Below, piece after piece: positions 36,401 to 42,978 of a stretch of DNA of 64,000 bases (position 1 is the first letter of the stretch; each line of letters opens with the position of its first letter). Below the pieces are notes generated by a model that saw only the letters and a program-made list of their open reading frames with translations, ran no database searches and was not told where the DNA came from. Both the position numbers and the translations under genes were made by a program. The stretch spans positions 5,828,001-5,892,000 of the forward strand of contig NZ_LT607410.1 in the NCBI RefSeq assembly GCF_900091515.1, in the 5' to 3' direction. The DNA comes from Micromonospora purpureochromogenes. GTDB lineage: Bacteria; Actinomycetota; Actinomycetes; Mycobacteriales; Micromonosporaceae.

Positions 36401-37826
36401 CGTGACGTACGACGTCTACCAGCGCAACGCCTCCGCCGGGCAGTCCTGGCAGAAGTTGCCGCTGCCGGTCAGCGGCACCTCGATGACGGCGTCCTACCTG
36501 GCCAACGGCAGCACGTACGAGTTCAAGGTGACCGCCTCGAACTGGGCGGGCGCGAGCGGGGCCTCCAACGTCGCGTCGGCACGGCCGATGCCGCCGTTGC
36601 CCGCCGCCCCGAGCGGTCTGACCGCGAACCCGGGCGACGGTCAAGCGACGCTGCGCTGGACGGCGAGCCCGTCCAGCAACGTGAACTACATGATCGAGAT
36701 GCGTCCTGTCGGCGGCGTGTGGGACCAGCTGCCGATCGGTGTGTCCTGCTGCTCGTACACCGTGAAGCTGCTGCGGAACGGGACCACCTACGAGTTCCGG
36801 GTGCGGGCGCACAACATCTCCGGGGACTCCGCCGCCACCGGCGTCGCGAGCGCCCGGCCGATGCCGCCGTTCCCGCAACCCGCCTCGGGCCTGACCGCGA
36901 CCCCGGGCGACGGCCAGGCCACCCTCAAGTGGGCGGCCAGCTCCACCGCGGGCGTCTCGTACCGGATCGAAATGCGGGCCAGGGGTGGCAACTGGCAGGC
37001 CCTGCCCTTCGCGGTCCCCTGCTGCTCGTACACCGTCAAGCTCCTGCTGAACGGCACCACCTACGACTTCCGGGTGCTGGCCACGAACCTCACCGGTACC
37101 GCGGCCGCCACCAACACCGCGAGCGCCAGGCCGATGCCGCCGATGCCCTCCGAACCGGACGGTATCGTGGTGGACCCGGAACACTCCTGGGCCGTGATGG
37201 ACACCTGGGTGTCGTTGAGCTGGGCGCCGAACAAGACGCGGGGGGTCTGGTACTCGGTCCACCTCAGGAACGTCTCCACCGGTTCGTCGTGGTTCGAGGT
37301 GTACCGGAGGAACGCCCCCGACTCGACGTACGAGACCCTCTACAACCTCCCGGGCGGCACCTACGAGTTCAAGATCAGGGCCTTCAACATCACCGGCTCC
37401 GTGGAATCGGGGCCGTTGCGGGCCGAGGTCAAGAAGAGGAAACCCGACCTCTACCACTCCTTCACGGCGGCCACGACCACCAGCCGTGACGCGTGGAGTT
37501 CCGCGCGGGCGAGCCAGTCGGTCTGGAGCGAGTACTACTTCGACTGGTCCGCCGACGGATGCAGCTTCAAGCTCGGGGACCATCGCGCCGACTACATCGT
37601 GATCTACGACAACGACTTCTTCCGGAGGCCGTGCGAACGTCACGACTTCGGCTACCGCAACCACGGTTGGTGGGGCACAAAGGACTACATCGACTGGGCC
37701 TTCGCGTACGACATGCAGAAGAAGTGCCAGGCGGACGCCGCCTTCAAGCTCCAGTGCGAGCATGACGCCTCGATCTACTTCGCCGGGGTGCAGCTACTGG
37801 GTGGCAGCGCCTGGAACGGGCTGTAG
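33474..37826 (+). CDS. Secreted multi-FN3 protein with C-terminal phospholipase A2
   Basis: 1450 residues. A signal peptide (1-41, ending PARA) leads to a propeller-like domain of the DUF4185/DUF5005 kind (about 45-375; GGHWTGGDSTASVPLPDGRT, WLFSDTFLG). Ten fibronectin type III repeats follow (about 380-1325), several sharing VYQRDVTAG and YEFKV and some a CC pair. The last ~90 residues match prokaryotic secreted phospholipase A2: CERHDFGYRN with the His-Asp pair H1390/D1391 and four cysteines for two disulfides. It should act outside the cell, binding a surface or glycan and cleaving phospholipids. ATG 33486 is an alternative start. Confidence 0.87.
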   Translation: MTTHMITTARRNRRTRWRAATTAVLLTLGIAPAVSPDPARAETPQITSMSAAQLNTTFNDYGNAGGHWTGGDSTASVPLPDGRTAWLFSDTFLGTVNADGSRPTGTPLVNNTIVVQSGTSLVDTLHGGTSTAPQALVKPSQTDEYFWVADGTVENGALKVLYNRYRRSGTGNLDFEITGTSLATFALPGLTLTGVTDLPLSNTVAWGSAILEDGAYTYVYGSESSDGLRFAKIARVPSGGLGGAWQFWTGFGWSATESSAARVLSGVGTAYGVQKVGNEYVLLTHENNLIFDAQYLTYTAPSPTGPFNTPQYVFTAPEQVPGEPIVSYDARLHPHLAPTGKLLVSYNVNTLDDARTYADASIYRPRFVEVTWPRPTPDPATLPGRPTGLTVDIDSLGVATLSWQPVAGATGYRVYQRDTTAGQTHFARLASTVTGTSAKLDRLMSEHVYEFKVTAVGAAGEGGFSDTVSATPTVSAPPAPTAVTATADDQGSITLSWAPVPTAWNYQVYRRDVTAGETERSFVTRLGGTVTSHTMQWLEPGHVYEFHVVASHGGGDSPASATATATARYAPPPAPTGLTATANPDGSIGVSWTGLDTSVFYWVYQRDVTAGETEFTKLDVPTEATSMTAAFLTHAHRYEFKVAASNRGGEGAASAPASATSAYPKPAPPSGLTATVGDGEVVLNWSASSTPNVWYLVYQRDVTAGESAFTQLPLPITECCTVKAAYLMNGHRYEFKVTTTSQGGESTATNLVQATPQMPLPGQVTGLTATAQSNGTIKLAWTAPGDNLWFDIYQRDVTAGQAFSKLPLPVTTCCTFTADVLTHDHIYEFKVTATNAAGAGPQSAAAQATAHYDPPAAPTNLRGESAGDGTIHLDWDPPAAGSFYYWVYFRDVTAGQATFTKGQFPTNRTEVDLAYLAYGHVYEYKVAASNAGGEGPTSTTVRVTATGGLPAAPTGLTASAGDGEARLSWTASSTSGVTYDVYQRNASAGQSWQKLPLPVSGTSMTASYLANGSTYEFKVTASNWAGASGASNVASARPMPPLPAAPSGLTANPGDGQATLRWTASPSSNVNYMIEMRPVGGVWDQLPIGVSCCSYTVKLLRNGTTYEFRVRAHNISGDSAATGVASARPMPPFPQPASGLTATPGDGQATLKWAASSTAGVSYRIEMRARGGNWQALPFAVPCCSYTVKLLLNGTTYDFRVLATNLTGTAAATNTASARPMPPMPSEPDGIVVDPEHSWAVMDTWVSLSWAPNKTRGVWYSVHLRNVSTGSSWFEVYRRNAPDSTYETLYNLPGGTYEFKIRAFNITGSVESGPLRAEVKKRKPDLYHSFTAATTTSRDAWSSARASQSVWSEYYFDWSADGCSFKLGDHRADYIVIYDNDFFRRPCERHDFGYRNHGWWGTKDYIDWAFAYDMQKKCQADAAFKLQCEHDASIYFAGVQLLGGSAWNGL

Positions 37827-37845
37827 CCGCTCGGAGGCCATGGCC

Positions 37846-37882
37846 GGTGGCCGGTGACCCGTCTGTCGAGTCACCGGCCACC
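37846..37882 (+). terminator. Terminator of the FN3-PLA2 gene
   Basis: GGTGGCCGGTGAC pairs perfectly with GTCACCGGCCACC (13 bp, 11-base loop), 19 bases after the stop. Confidence 0.7.
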
Positions 37883-37895
37883 GCGCCGTCGGTCG

Positions 37896-37922
37896 CCCCC
37901 CCCCCCCCCCCCCCCCCCCCCC
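37896..37922. repeat. 27-base C homopolymer
   Basis: An uninterrupted run of 27 C between the FN3-PLA2 terminator and the next hairpin. So long a run is exceptional in a bacterial genome; it is either a real slippage-prone tract or an assembly or sequencing artefact. Confidence 0.9.
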
Positions 37923-38009
37923 GAGCGTGCGACGAGCTGCCGTGGCCAGGGGCCGGGATGATCTAGGTAGCTGTGCGTGCGGACCGGTCAAGACGGCCTG
38001 GACAGCGAA

Positions 38010-38039
38010 TCAGGCCCGGTCCATCCGGACCGGGCCTGA
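38010..38039 (-). terminator. Hairpin beside tRNA-Lys remnant C
   Basis: TCAGGCCCGGTCC pairs with GGACCGGGCCTGA (13 bp, ATCC loop), 12 bases beyond the tRNA 3' end on the minus strand; equivalent to the terminators of the other copies but different in sequence. Confidence 0.7.
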
Positions 38040-38051
38040 AGGTGTTACTGC

Positions 38052-38096
38052 TGGTGCGCCGCCAGGGACTCGAACCCCGAACCCGCGGATTAAGAG
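38052..38096 (-). repeat. tRNA-Lys 3'-half remnant C (att-like)
   Basis: 45 bases identical to the 3' half of tRNA-Lys copies B and D, including encoded CCA, ending at the anticodon (TTAAGAG on the plus strand), then unrelated sequence. This is the classic footprint of integration into the 3' half of a tRNA gene. Confidence 0.85.
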
Positions 38097-38167
38097 CTTG
38101 GTCTTGGTCGAGTCATTGCGTCCAGCCCCGTCGCATGAGTCCACCCGTTCGCCGTCCAGCCCCATCC

Positions 38168-38989
38168 TCATCGGGACGACGTCCCGCACAGTCCGCTGCG
38201 TGCTGGCCCGTCCATCGCGAGCACCCACGGAGCACCCCGCGATAAGCCGCGCGAATGGCCGCTGCCCTCACCAACCACATCGGCAGCCGCAAACGACAAA
38301 CGTCCAGCGACGTGCGTCAAACGAACCAGGGCAACGCGACCCGGGACCCATCGTTGGTGTCGTCCGCGAGTCAGACGGAGCAGCCAGCCGCCGGGAACAA
38401 GGGCCGCCACGAGCCCGCTGGTGTGCCACAGCAGCGGAACGCTGTTGTTAGGCACGGTGTCGAAGAAGACGACCAAGGCCGCTAGATCCCGATATCCCCG
38501 GCGGAACGCCTTGTTGATCTTCATTGGGCTGTCGCCGGCGGTGCAGAAGGCCGACAGCAGATGCCGGTGCTGCTCGTCGGTTATGATCTTGCTGCTCTCG
38601 GTGAAGCAGCGGTCGCGATCACCGAGCAACCGGTATGCGCCGATCTTCACTCGGTCCCGGAACTCCGAAAGATCGGCAACCACGTCCTGCAGCCCGGCCT
38701 GGAACGCCACGACGACGAGAATCCTCACCTTCGCGTCCGGGTATCGCCGGAGAAGCCGCTTCAGGGACGTGTGTTCCCCCTCCGTGCAGGCGCGCAATGA
38801 CCTGCCCGAGCCGACCATGTCGTCGGTGACGACGAACCACTCCGGCGGGCGGCCGTCGAAGTTTGGCCACGCTTCCTCCGCATCCTGCAGGTTCAGCTCG
38901 GCTTCGGAGTGCCAGTTGGCCTGGTTCTTGAGGGCGTTCGCAATGCGCGGGCCGCTGGCGCCGAGCTGCTGCCAGCGGCAGAACGACAC
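38168..38989 (-). CDS. PRTase-CE-type phosphoribosyltransferase-like protein, probably 5'-truncated
   Basis: 273 residues. The PRPP-binding loop [10 protein letters not shown] (53-62) is followed by [13 protein letters not shown] and the block [24 protein letters not shown], a pattern I associate with the phosphoribosyltransferase domains of bacterial conflict systems. Family members normally have a longer N-terminus; here the frame before GTG 38989 is random-looking, while an adjacent frame ([20 protein letters not shown]) could be the missing part, hinting at a frameshift near 38998. The last ~70 residues look like read-through. Divergent from a TIR gene. Confidence 0.6.
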   Translation of the reverse strand: MSFCRWQQLGASGPRIANALKNQANWHSEAELNLQDAEEAWPNFDGRPPEWFVVTDDMVGSGRSLRACTEGEHTSLKRLLRRYPDAKVRILVVVAFQAGLQDVVADLSEFRDRVKIGAYRLLGDRDRCFTESSKIITDEQHRHLLSAFCTAGDSPMKINKAFRRGYRDLAALVVFFDTVPNNSVPLLWHTSGLVAALVPGGWLLRLTRGRHQRWVPGRVALVRLTHVAGRLSFAAADVVGEGSGHSRGLSRGAPWVLAMDGPARSGLCGTSSR

Positions 38990-39120
38990 TCGGCCGAGTC
39001 GCGGTGCATGCGAGCAGCCTCGACCGCCTCTACCCCTCGGGAAATCGCATCCTGCTGGAATGTGCCGGCGACCTCGGGCTACGCGTCAACGACATGGCTC
39101 CGGGGTCGCCGGACTACCAT

Positions 39121-39873
39121 GTGGTTGTGAGTTCATGTACGGCCCCGGTCCGGGGCCATCGGACCGCCAGCGCAGCCGCGGCGTGCCCTGCGTGCCGGCG
39201 CGGCGGCCGACGCTATGGGTACTCACCGCCCCGGCCCTACTACCCGCAGCCGGATAACACGCCGCGGAGCAGTAGCGGGGGCGGCGCGAGCAGTGGGGGC
39301 GGGTCCATGAGCGGCAGAACGCGGCCGCGTTGGTCGCCGAGGACCTCCTCCGTGACTTACACGCCCGCCGAGGTGCGGGCGCTGACTCCCGTTCGCCGCA
39401 CCGTCGAGTTGCGCGCGCGTCAGGAGCCAGACCTTTGCGATGTCTTCCTCTGCCACGCTTGGGATGACCGGCGCGGTGCTGCTACGGAGTTGCACAACCT
39501 GCTGGTAGCAGAGGGCGTGTCGGTCTGGTTCAGCGAGAAGGACATTGTGCTCGGCCAACCGTTCATGCGGGAAATCGACAGAGGCCTGGCAAAGTCGCGT
39601 ACGGGTCTCGTCCTGGTCACCCCTGCGCTACTGAAACGCGTCGACCGTCGGGGCGTCTCTGACAAGGAGCTCTCGGAGCTCCTTGCACGTGACCTGCTGA
39701 TCCCTGTCGTGCACGAGACGACCTACGACGAGCTCCGGAAGGTTAGCCCCTTGCTTGCCTCCCGCAACGGGTTGAACTCGGCGGATGATTCGATGGCAGA
39801 CATTGCCACCAAGATCGCCGAGCTGGTCGCCGTCGAGGACGACCTGACCGCGCCGCTCACATCGGCGAACTAG
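39121..39873 (+). CDS. TIR-domain protein with N-terminal zinc-ribbon-like segment
   Basis: 250 residues. The N-terminus has C6-x6-H13 and CPAC (22-25), possibly a zinc site, then a Ser/Gly-rich linker (50-62). The TIR domain (about 107-240) opens DVFLCHAWDD and has VSVWFSEKDIVLGQPFMREI with the acidic residue expected for NADase-type TIRs, and GLVLVTPALL. Such proteins often degrade NAD+ in antiphage defence. GTG 39121, GTG 39127 or ATG 39094 are possible starts. Its 3' end overlaps the P-loop fragment on the other strand. Confidence 0.83.
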   Translation: MVVSSCTAPVRGHRTASAAAACPACRRGGRRYGYSPPRPYYPQPDNTPRSSSGGGASSGGGSMSGRTRPRWSPRTSSVTYTPAEVRALTPVRRTVELRARQEPDLCDVFLCHAWDDRRGAATELHNLLVAEGVSVWFSEKDIVLGQPFMREIDRGLAKSRTGLVLVTPALLKRVDRRGVSDKELSELLARDLLIPVVHETTYDELRKVSPLLASRNGLNSADDSMADIATKIAELVAVEDDLTAPLTSAN

Positions 39874-40048
39874 GCATCCGGCGGGGGACGTCACGTATAC
39901 CAAGAGGACGGCGGGAAAGTTCGACCAGGGCGCAGCCACGGCCGTGACGACGTCGTAGCTCGCGGGCGATGCTGCTCTTGCCTGAGCCGGAGTTGCCCCG
40001 GATGCAGAAGAGGATCGTGTCCGGGCTGCCAGTGGGTTCAGCGAGCAC
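39857..40048 (-). pseudogene. N-terminal fragment of a P-loop kinase/AAA ATPase
   Basis: 63 residues: TILFCIRGNSGSGKSSIARE carries a clear Walker A, followed by GRGCALVE, after which the sequence departs from the family and stops. Only the first ~45 residues of a nucleoside-kinase-like ATPase remain; Walker B and substrate regions are absent. It lies just downstream of the pentapeptide-repeat gene and overlaps the TIR gene end. Confidence 0.6.
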
Positions 40049-40063
40049 GATGCCTCCTCGGCT

Positions 40064-40726
40064 TCAGTCGTTGCGCACGGTGAGGTTGAGGGCGGCGACG
40101 GTCAGCTGGGTGAGGTCAGGAAGTTGGTCCTCGCCGAGGGTGACGCCGCGCAGGTTGTCCAGCGGCGTCTTGAGGCCCTGGAGGCGGCTGCCCCGCAGGT
40201 CGGTGCCGTCGAGGTGGCAGGAGTCCAGTTCCAGACCGCTCAGGTCGCAGGATCGCAGCGCGATGCGCGGTAGTCGGCAGGAAGACCACGCGCCGTTGGT
40301 GAGAGTGCAGTCGGTGAACGCGATTGAGCCGGCGGCGGTGACGCGGTGGAAGGTGACGTAGTCGAAGCGGCAGCCGTCGAACAGGACGTCCTTGAGGCGG
40401 ACGTCGGTGAGTCTGGTGCCGGTGAACCGGGAGCCGGTGATCGCGCACCGTTCGATGGTGATGCCGGTCAGGGTCGCTCCGGAGAAGTCGGTGCGGGTGA
40501 AGTCGCAGCCGTAGAGGCTGCCCGCCTCCCAGGTGCTCCCGCTCAGGTCCACGCCGGTGATCAGACTGCTGCGGATGCTGACATCCTCAAGGTGCAACCC
40601 GTGCCACGCTGCGCCGTTGACGAGGGCCTCGGTGAGGCCGTCGGCGAGTTCCGTGGTGGTGTCGAGGTCGTCCGGTTCGAGGTCCGGCAGCAGGATCTTC
40701 ACGTCGCCGATCGTGGTGGTGCGCAT
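40064..40726 (-). CDS. Pentapeptide-repeat protein
   Basis: 220 residues. From about residue 50 the A(D/N)LxX-type pentapeptide pattern is evident in degenerate form (GVDLSGSTWEAGSLYGCDFT, TDFSGATLTGITIERCAITG, CDLSGLELDSCHLDGTDLRG), giving a right-handed quadrilateral beta-helix of roughly seven coils. Some relatives mimic DNA and protect gyrase; others have no known role. It follows the RiPP precursor with a gap of 61 bp and may be co-transcribed. Confidence 0.87.
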   Translation of the reverse strand: MRTTTIGDVKILLPDLEPDDLDTTTELADGLTEALVNGAAWHGLHLEDVSIRSSLITGVDLSGSTWEAGSLYGCDFTRTDFSGATLTGITIERCAITGSRFTGTRLTDVRLKDVLFDGCRFDYVTFHRVTAAGSIAFTDCTLTNGAWSSCRLPRIALRSCDLSGLELDSCHLDGTDLRGSRLQGLKTPLDNLRGVTLGEDQLPDLTQLTVAALNLTVRND

Positions 40727-40787
40727 GTGTCCTCAACCTGTGTGGGCGCGGGGTGGGCACGCCACCCCGCGCGTCCCGTGGTGGGGG

Positions 40788-40970
40788 CTACTTCTTCTTG
40801 TTCCAGTTGTCCCAGCCGGGTCGGCTGTCGAACTTACCCTTGTTATCCCAGGCGGGGCGGTTGTCGAACTTCGCCGCGTCGATCGACGCTACCGACCGCT
40901 GCGGGTCGACGCCGAGGCGGGCGAGTTGCTCGGGTGCGGCGTTGACAAGGGTCGCGAGAGCTTTGGTCAT
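40788..40970 (-). CDS. amcA: Cyclophane RiPP precursor peptide (AmcA-type)
   Basis: 60 residues. Leader (1-33) with the APEQLARLGVDPQRSVASID segment; core holds two near-repeats K-F-D-(N/S)-R-P-(A/G)-W-D-N, giving F35-D-N37, W41-D-N43, F47-D-S49, W53-D-N55 and W56-N-K58. Aromatic-x-Asn/Asp/Ser triplets are the substrates of three-residue-cyclophane-forming radical SAM enzymes. GGAGGA precedes ATG 40970, which overlaps the amcB stop (ATGA). The tail KKK has no protease site visible. Naming follows family resemblance. Confidence 0.82.
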   Translation of the reverse strand: MTKALATLVNAAPEQLARLGVDPQRSVASIDAAKFDNRPAWDNKGKFDSRPGWDNWNKKK

Positions 40971-42103
40971 GGTGCTCCTCCTTGAGGGGTGAGGTGGTCG
41001 GTGGCGGCGCGGACGAGGGCCTGTCGGGTGGTCCGGCAGTAGGTCGTTTCTCGGGCGGTGAACGTCGCGTGCTCGAAGTAGCGGTTGCCGGCCTGGGCGC
41101 CGCGGCAGAAGTCGTAGAAGGCGCAGTGGTCGGCGCAGTCGTTGAGGGCCGTGACGAACTCGGCGACGTAGTCCAGGTCGCCGGCGCGGGCGAGCATGGC
41201 GGTGATCGGCTGATGGAGGACGTTGCCGGCGATGAAGTCGCCGTATCGCGGCTCTGTGATGCCGAGCAGCTCCGGTGACAGCAGCACCACCTGCCCATCC
41301 CAAGAGACGGTCGGGATCGGCTCGTACGGCGCGTGGTCGACGTGTCCGGCGCGGGTGGCGGCGAGATAGTCGGCCAGCCGGTCCACGTCGCGGATCCGCA
41401 GCGGGCTGCCGCCGACGCGACGTGCGATGAGGTGCTTCCAGAACCGGTAGGCGGCATCCTCCGACACCGGTGCCCGGTCGGCGCCCTCCTGCTCTTCGAT
41501 GTTGAAGCCCACCGACTCGCAGCCGGGCAGGCCGATAAAGAAGTCGACGAGAGGTTCCGCGTGGTCGATGGTTTCCGGTGTGACCACACAGATCACCGAG
41601 TACCGAAGCCCGGCGTCGGCCAGGGTCTGCATGCCGCGCAGGGCTCGGGCATCTGTCGACGTGCCGGCCCGGTCGAGGCGGTTCCGATTCAACGCGCCCG
41701 GTCCGTCGATGCTGGCCCCGACCTCGAACCCGTAAGCGGTGAACAGCTCGCACCACTGTCGGTTGATCAGCGTCGCGTTCGTCTGGATCTCGTGACGCAC
41801 CATCCCCGCACGCCGCAGCTCCTCGAACGGGGCCAGCAGATCCCGGAACAGCCCGATGGGTGTGGCGGTGGGTTCGCCCCCGTGCCACACGACGCTCACC
41901 GGATGACCGCTGTTCTGCTGGGCGATCGACTCCGCGCAGGCCTGCGCGACCGCGTCGCTCATCAGGCGGAGGGATCTCCGGTCGGGCAGGTAGCAGTAGG
42001 TGCAGTCGAGGTTGCAGAAGCTCGTCGGCTGCACGACCAGGGTGTGGAAGCTGCCGGCGACCGCCGGCTGGCCGGTGGCGTTGATGAGGCCGATGCCGTT
42101 CAC
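40967..42103 (-). CDS. amcB: Cyclophane-forming radical SAM/SPASM-type maturase (AmcB-type)
   Basis: 378 residues. The radical SAM cluster motif is C30-x3-C34-x2-C37 (CNLDCTYCYLP); HGGEPTATP is the GGE motif contacting SAM. The C-terminal auxiliary-cluster region has C323-x3-C327-x5-C333 (CADHCAFYDFC) and C356, a SPASM-type arrangement. It should crosslink aromatic rings to the beta-carbon of the third residue in the precursor triplets. GTG 42103 overlaps the upstream stop (GTGA); the stop overlaps amcA (ATGA). Confidence 0.88.
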   Translation of the reverse strand: MNGIGLINATGQPAVAGSFHTLVVQPTSFCNLDCTYCYLPDRRSLRLMSDAVAQACAESIAQQNSGHPVSVVWHGGEPTATPIGLFRDLLAPFEELRRAGMVRHEIQTNATLINRQWCELFTAYGFEVGASIDGPGALNRNRLDRAGTSTDARALRGMQTLADAGLRYSVICVVTPETIDHAEPLVDFFIGLPGCESVGFNIEEQEGADRAPVSEDAAYRFWKHLIARRVGGSPLRIRDVDRLADYLAATRAGHVDHAPYEPIPTVSWDGQVVLLSPELLGITEPRYGDFIAGNVLHQPITAMLARAGDLDYVAEFVTALNDCADHCAFYDFCRGAQAGNRYFEHATFTARETTYCRTTRQALVRAATDHLTPQGGAP

Positions 42104-42447
42104 GAGGAGGCCTCCTCGATGCTGACGGCCGTGGTGGTGCTGACGCGGTAGGCGTGGGTGTGGCGGGCGGGCCAGCCGAGGAACCGGTCGAACATGTCGG
42201 CGGCGCTGCCCGTGACGCTCGGGTTGAGCCGGTGAAGGTCGTCGATCGCATCGTGCAGGCAGCCAGTCAGGTAGAGGAACAGGCTCACCGGCACTTCTCG
42301 GTACTCAGCTATGAGCGCGAGCTTCGCCGCGCCGCAAGGCCACCGCTGCCCGCACCGGCGGCACAGCCACAGGGGGCGCATCGGCAGATGTTCCACCTCG
42401 GCTGGCGCGAGCCGGTTCGCCGCGATACGGCGCTGCGGCCCGGTCAC
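42100..42447 (-). CDS. CxxC-type conserved protein of the RiPP operon
   Basis: 115 residues. PLWLCRRCGQRWPCGAAKLA has a C-x2-C-x5-C pattern typical of small actinobacterial proteins (sometimes labelled flavin reductase without evidence); the remaining part is helical (LIAEYREVPVSLFLYLTGCL). It may bind iron-sulfur or zinc and assist the radical SAM enzyme, an inference from linkage. GTG 42447 is fixed by the GTGA overlap with the upstream 54-aa gene. Confidence 0.78.
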   Translation of the reverse strand: MTGPQRRIAANRLAPAEVEHLPMRPLWLCRRCGQRWPCGAAKLALIAEYREVPVSLFLYLTGCLHDAIDDLHRLNPSVTGSAADMFDRFLGWPARHTHAYRVSTTTAVSIEEASS

Positions 42448-42608
42448 CGGCGACCGCCCTCGCGGGCTTGCTGCTCGAACAGCCGACGCCACACAAAGGT
42501 GAGCAGCGGCGGGTCAGCGGGCCACACCTGCCCCTGTGAGGACGTCCACCTGGACTCGGGGCGCCGGGACTGGCTGGCCATGGCGTTACGCGAGACGTAC
42601 ATCGTCAT
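42444..42608 (-). CDS. Small coupled protein of the RiPP operon (54 aa)
   Basis: Begins MTMYVSRNAMASQSRRPESR and includes WPADPPLLTFVWRRLFEQQA. Hydrophilic, basic, no cysteine. Shown to be real mainly by context: its start overlaps the stop of the upstream gene (ATGA at 42605-42608) and its stop overlaps the start of the downstream gene (GTGA at 42444-42447). GGGGGTGG lies before the ATG. Function unknown; a chaperone or leader-recognition role is only a guess. Confidence 0.65.
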   Translation of the reverse strand: MTMYVSRNAMASQSRRPESRWTSSQGQVWPADPPLLTFVWRRLFEQQAREGGRR

Positions 42609-42814
42609 GCCGCCACCCCCACCAGGGACGATGAGCGGCGGGCTCGCCGGAGGAAGGGCGAGCCCGCCGCCGCATCACGGCGGCGGGGAGCAGACCGCCG
42701 ATCACCCACCCGCGCAGCCCTCATGGCGGTACGCAGGCGGGGAAAGCGCCGAGACAGTTCGCTCCCAGACGGGCCGAGCCAGCGGCCCAAGCCGTGGTGT
42801 GGTGCGCCGCTCAT
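42605..42814 (-). CDS. Arg-rich small protein, first gene of the RiPP operon (69 aa)
   Basis: Begins MSGAPHHGLGRWLGPSGSEL and continues with an arginine-rich stretch, ending SSSLVGVAA. GGAGGG four bases before ATG 42814 and the ATGA overlap with the next gene support translation. No family recognised; the composition could allow nucleic-acid binding. It lies opposite the XRE gene across a 164-bp promoter region. Confidence 0.5.
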   Translation of the reverse strand: MSGAPHHGLGRWLGPSGSELSRRFPRLRTAMRAARVGDRRSAPRRRDAAAGSPFLRRARRSSSLVGVAA

Positions 42815-42978
42815 CGATCCCTCCATCTGCAGCTCCCTGTCTGTCATCCCCGACACCGGCATCGACACGCGCCGGTGATCTGGGGTGAACTGAACGTAGG
42901 GGCGGTCCGTACGGAGGACCGGGAAAATCCGTACCGGGTCCGGCGGCCTTCAGCGGGCAGGGTGATGGTGTGCGAGGG

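Noticed and set aside
33474..37826. CRISPR-like or DNA tandem repeat array in the FN3 region
   Set aside because: Repeats are protein-level FN3 domains with diverged DNA, not short direct repeats with spacers.
40346..40945. Open frames antisense to the pentapeptide and amcA genes
   Set aside because: They cover two well-supported genes and show only repeat-derived composition.
40788..42103. Assignment of the radical SAM system to the FxsA/FxsB (FxSxx) family
   Set aside because: The precursor has repeated FD(N/S)RPxWDN units rather than a single C-terminal FxS motif; the multiple-cyclophane AmcA/AmcB type fits better.
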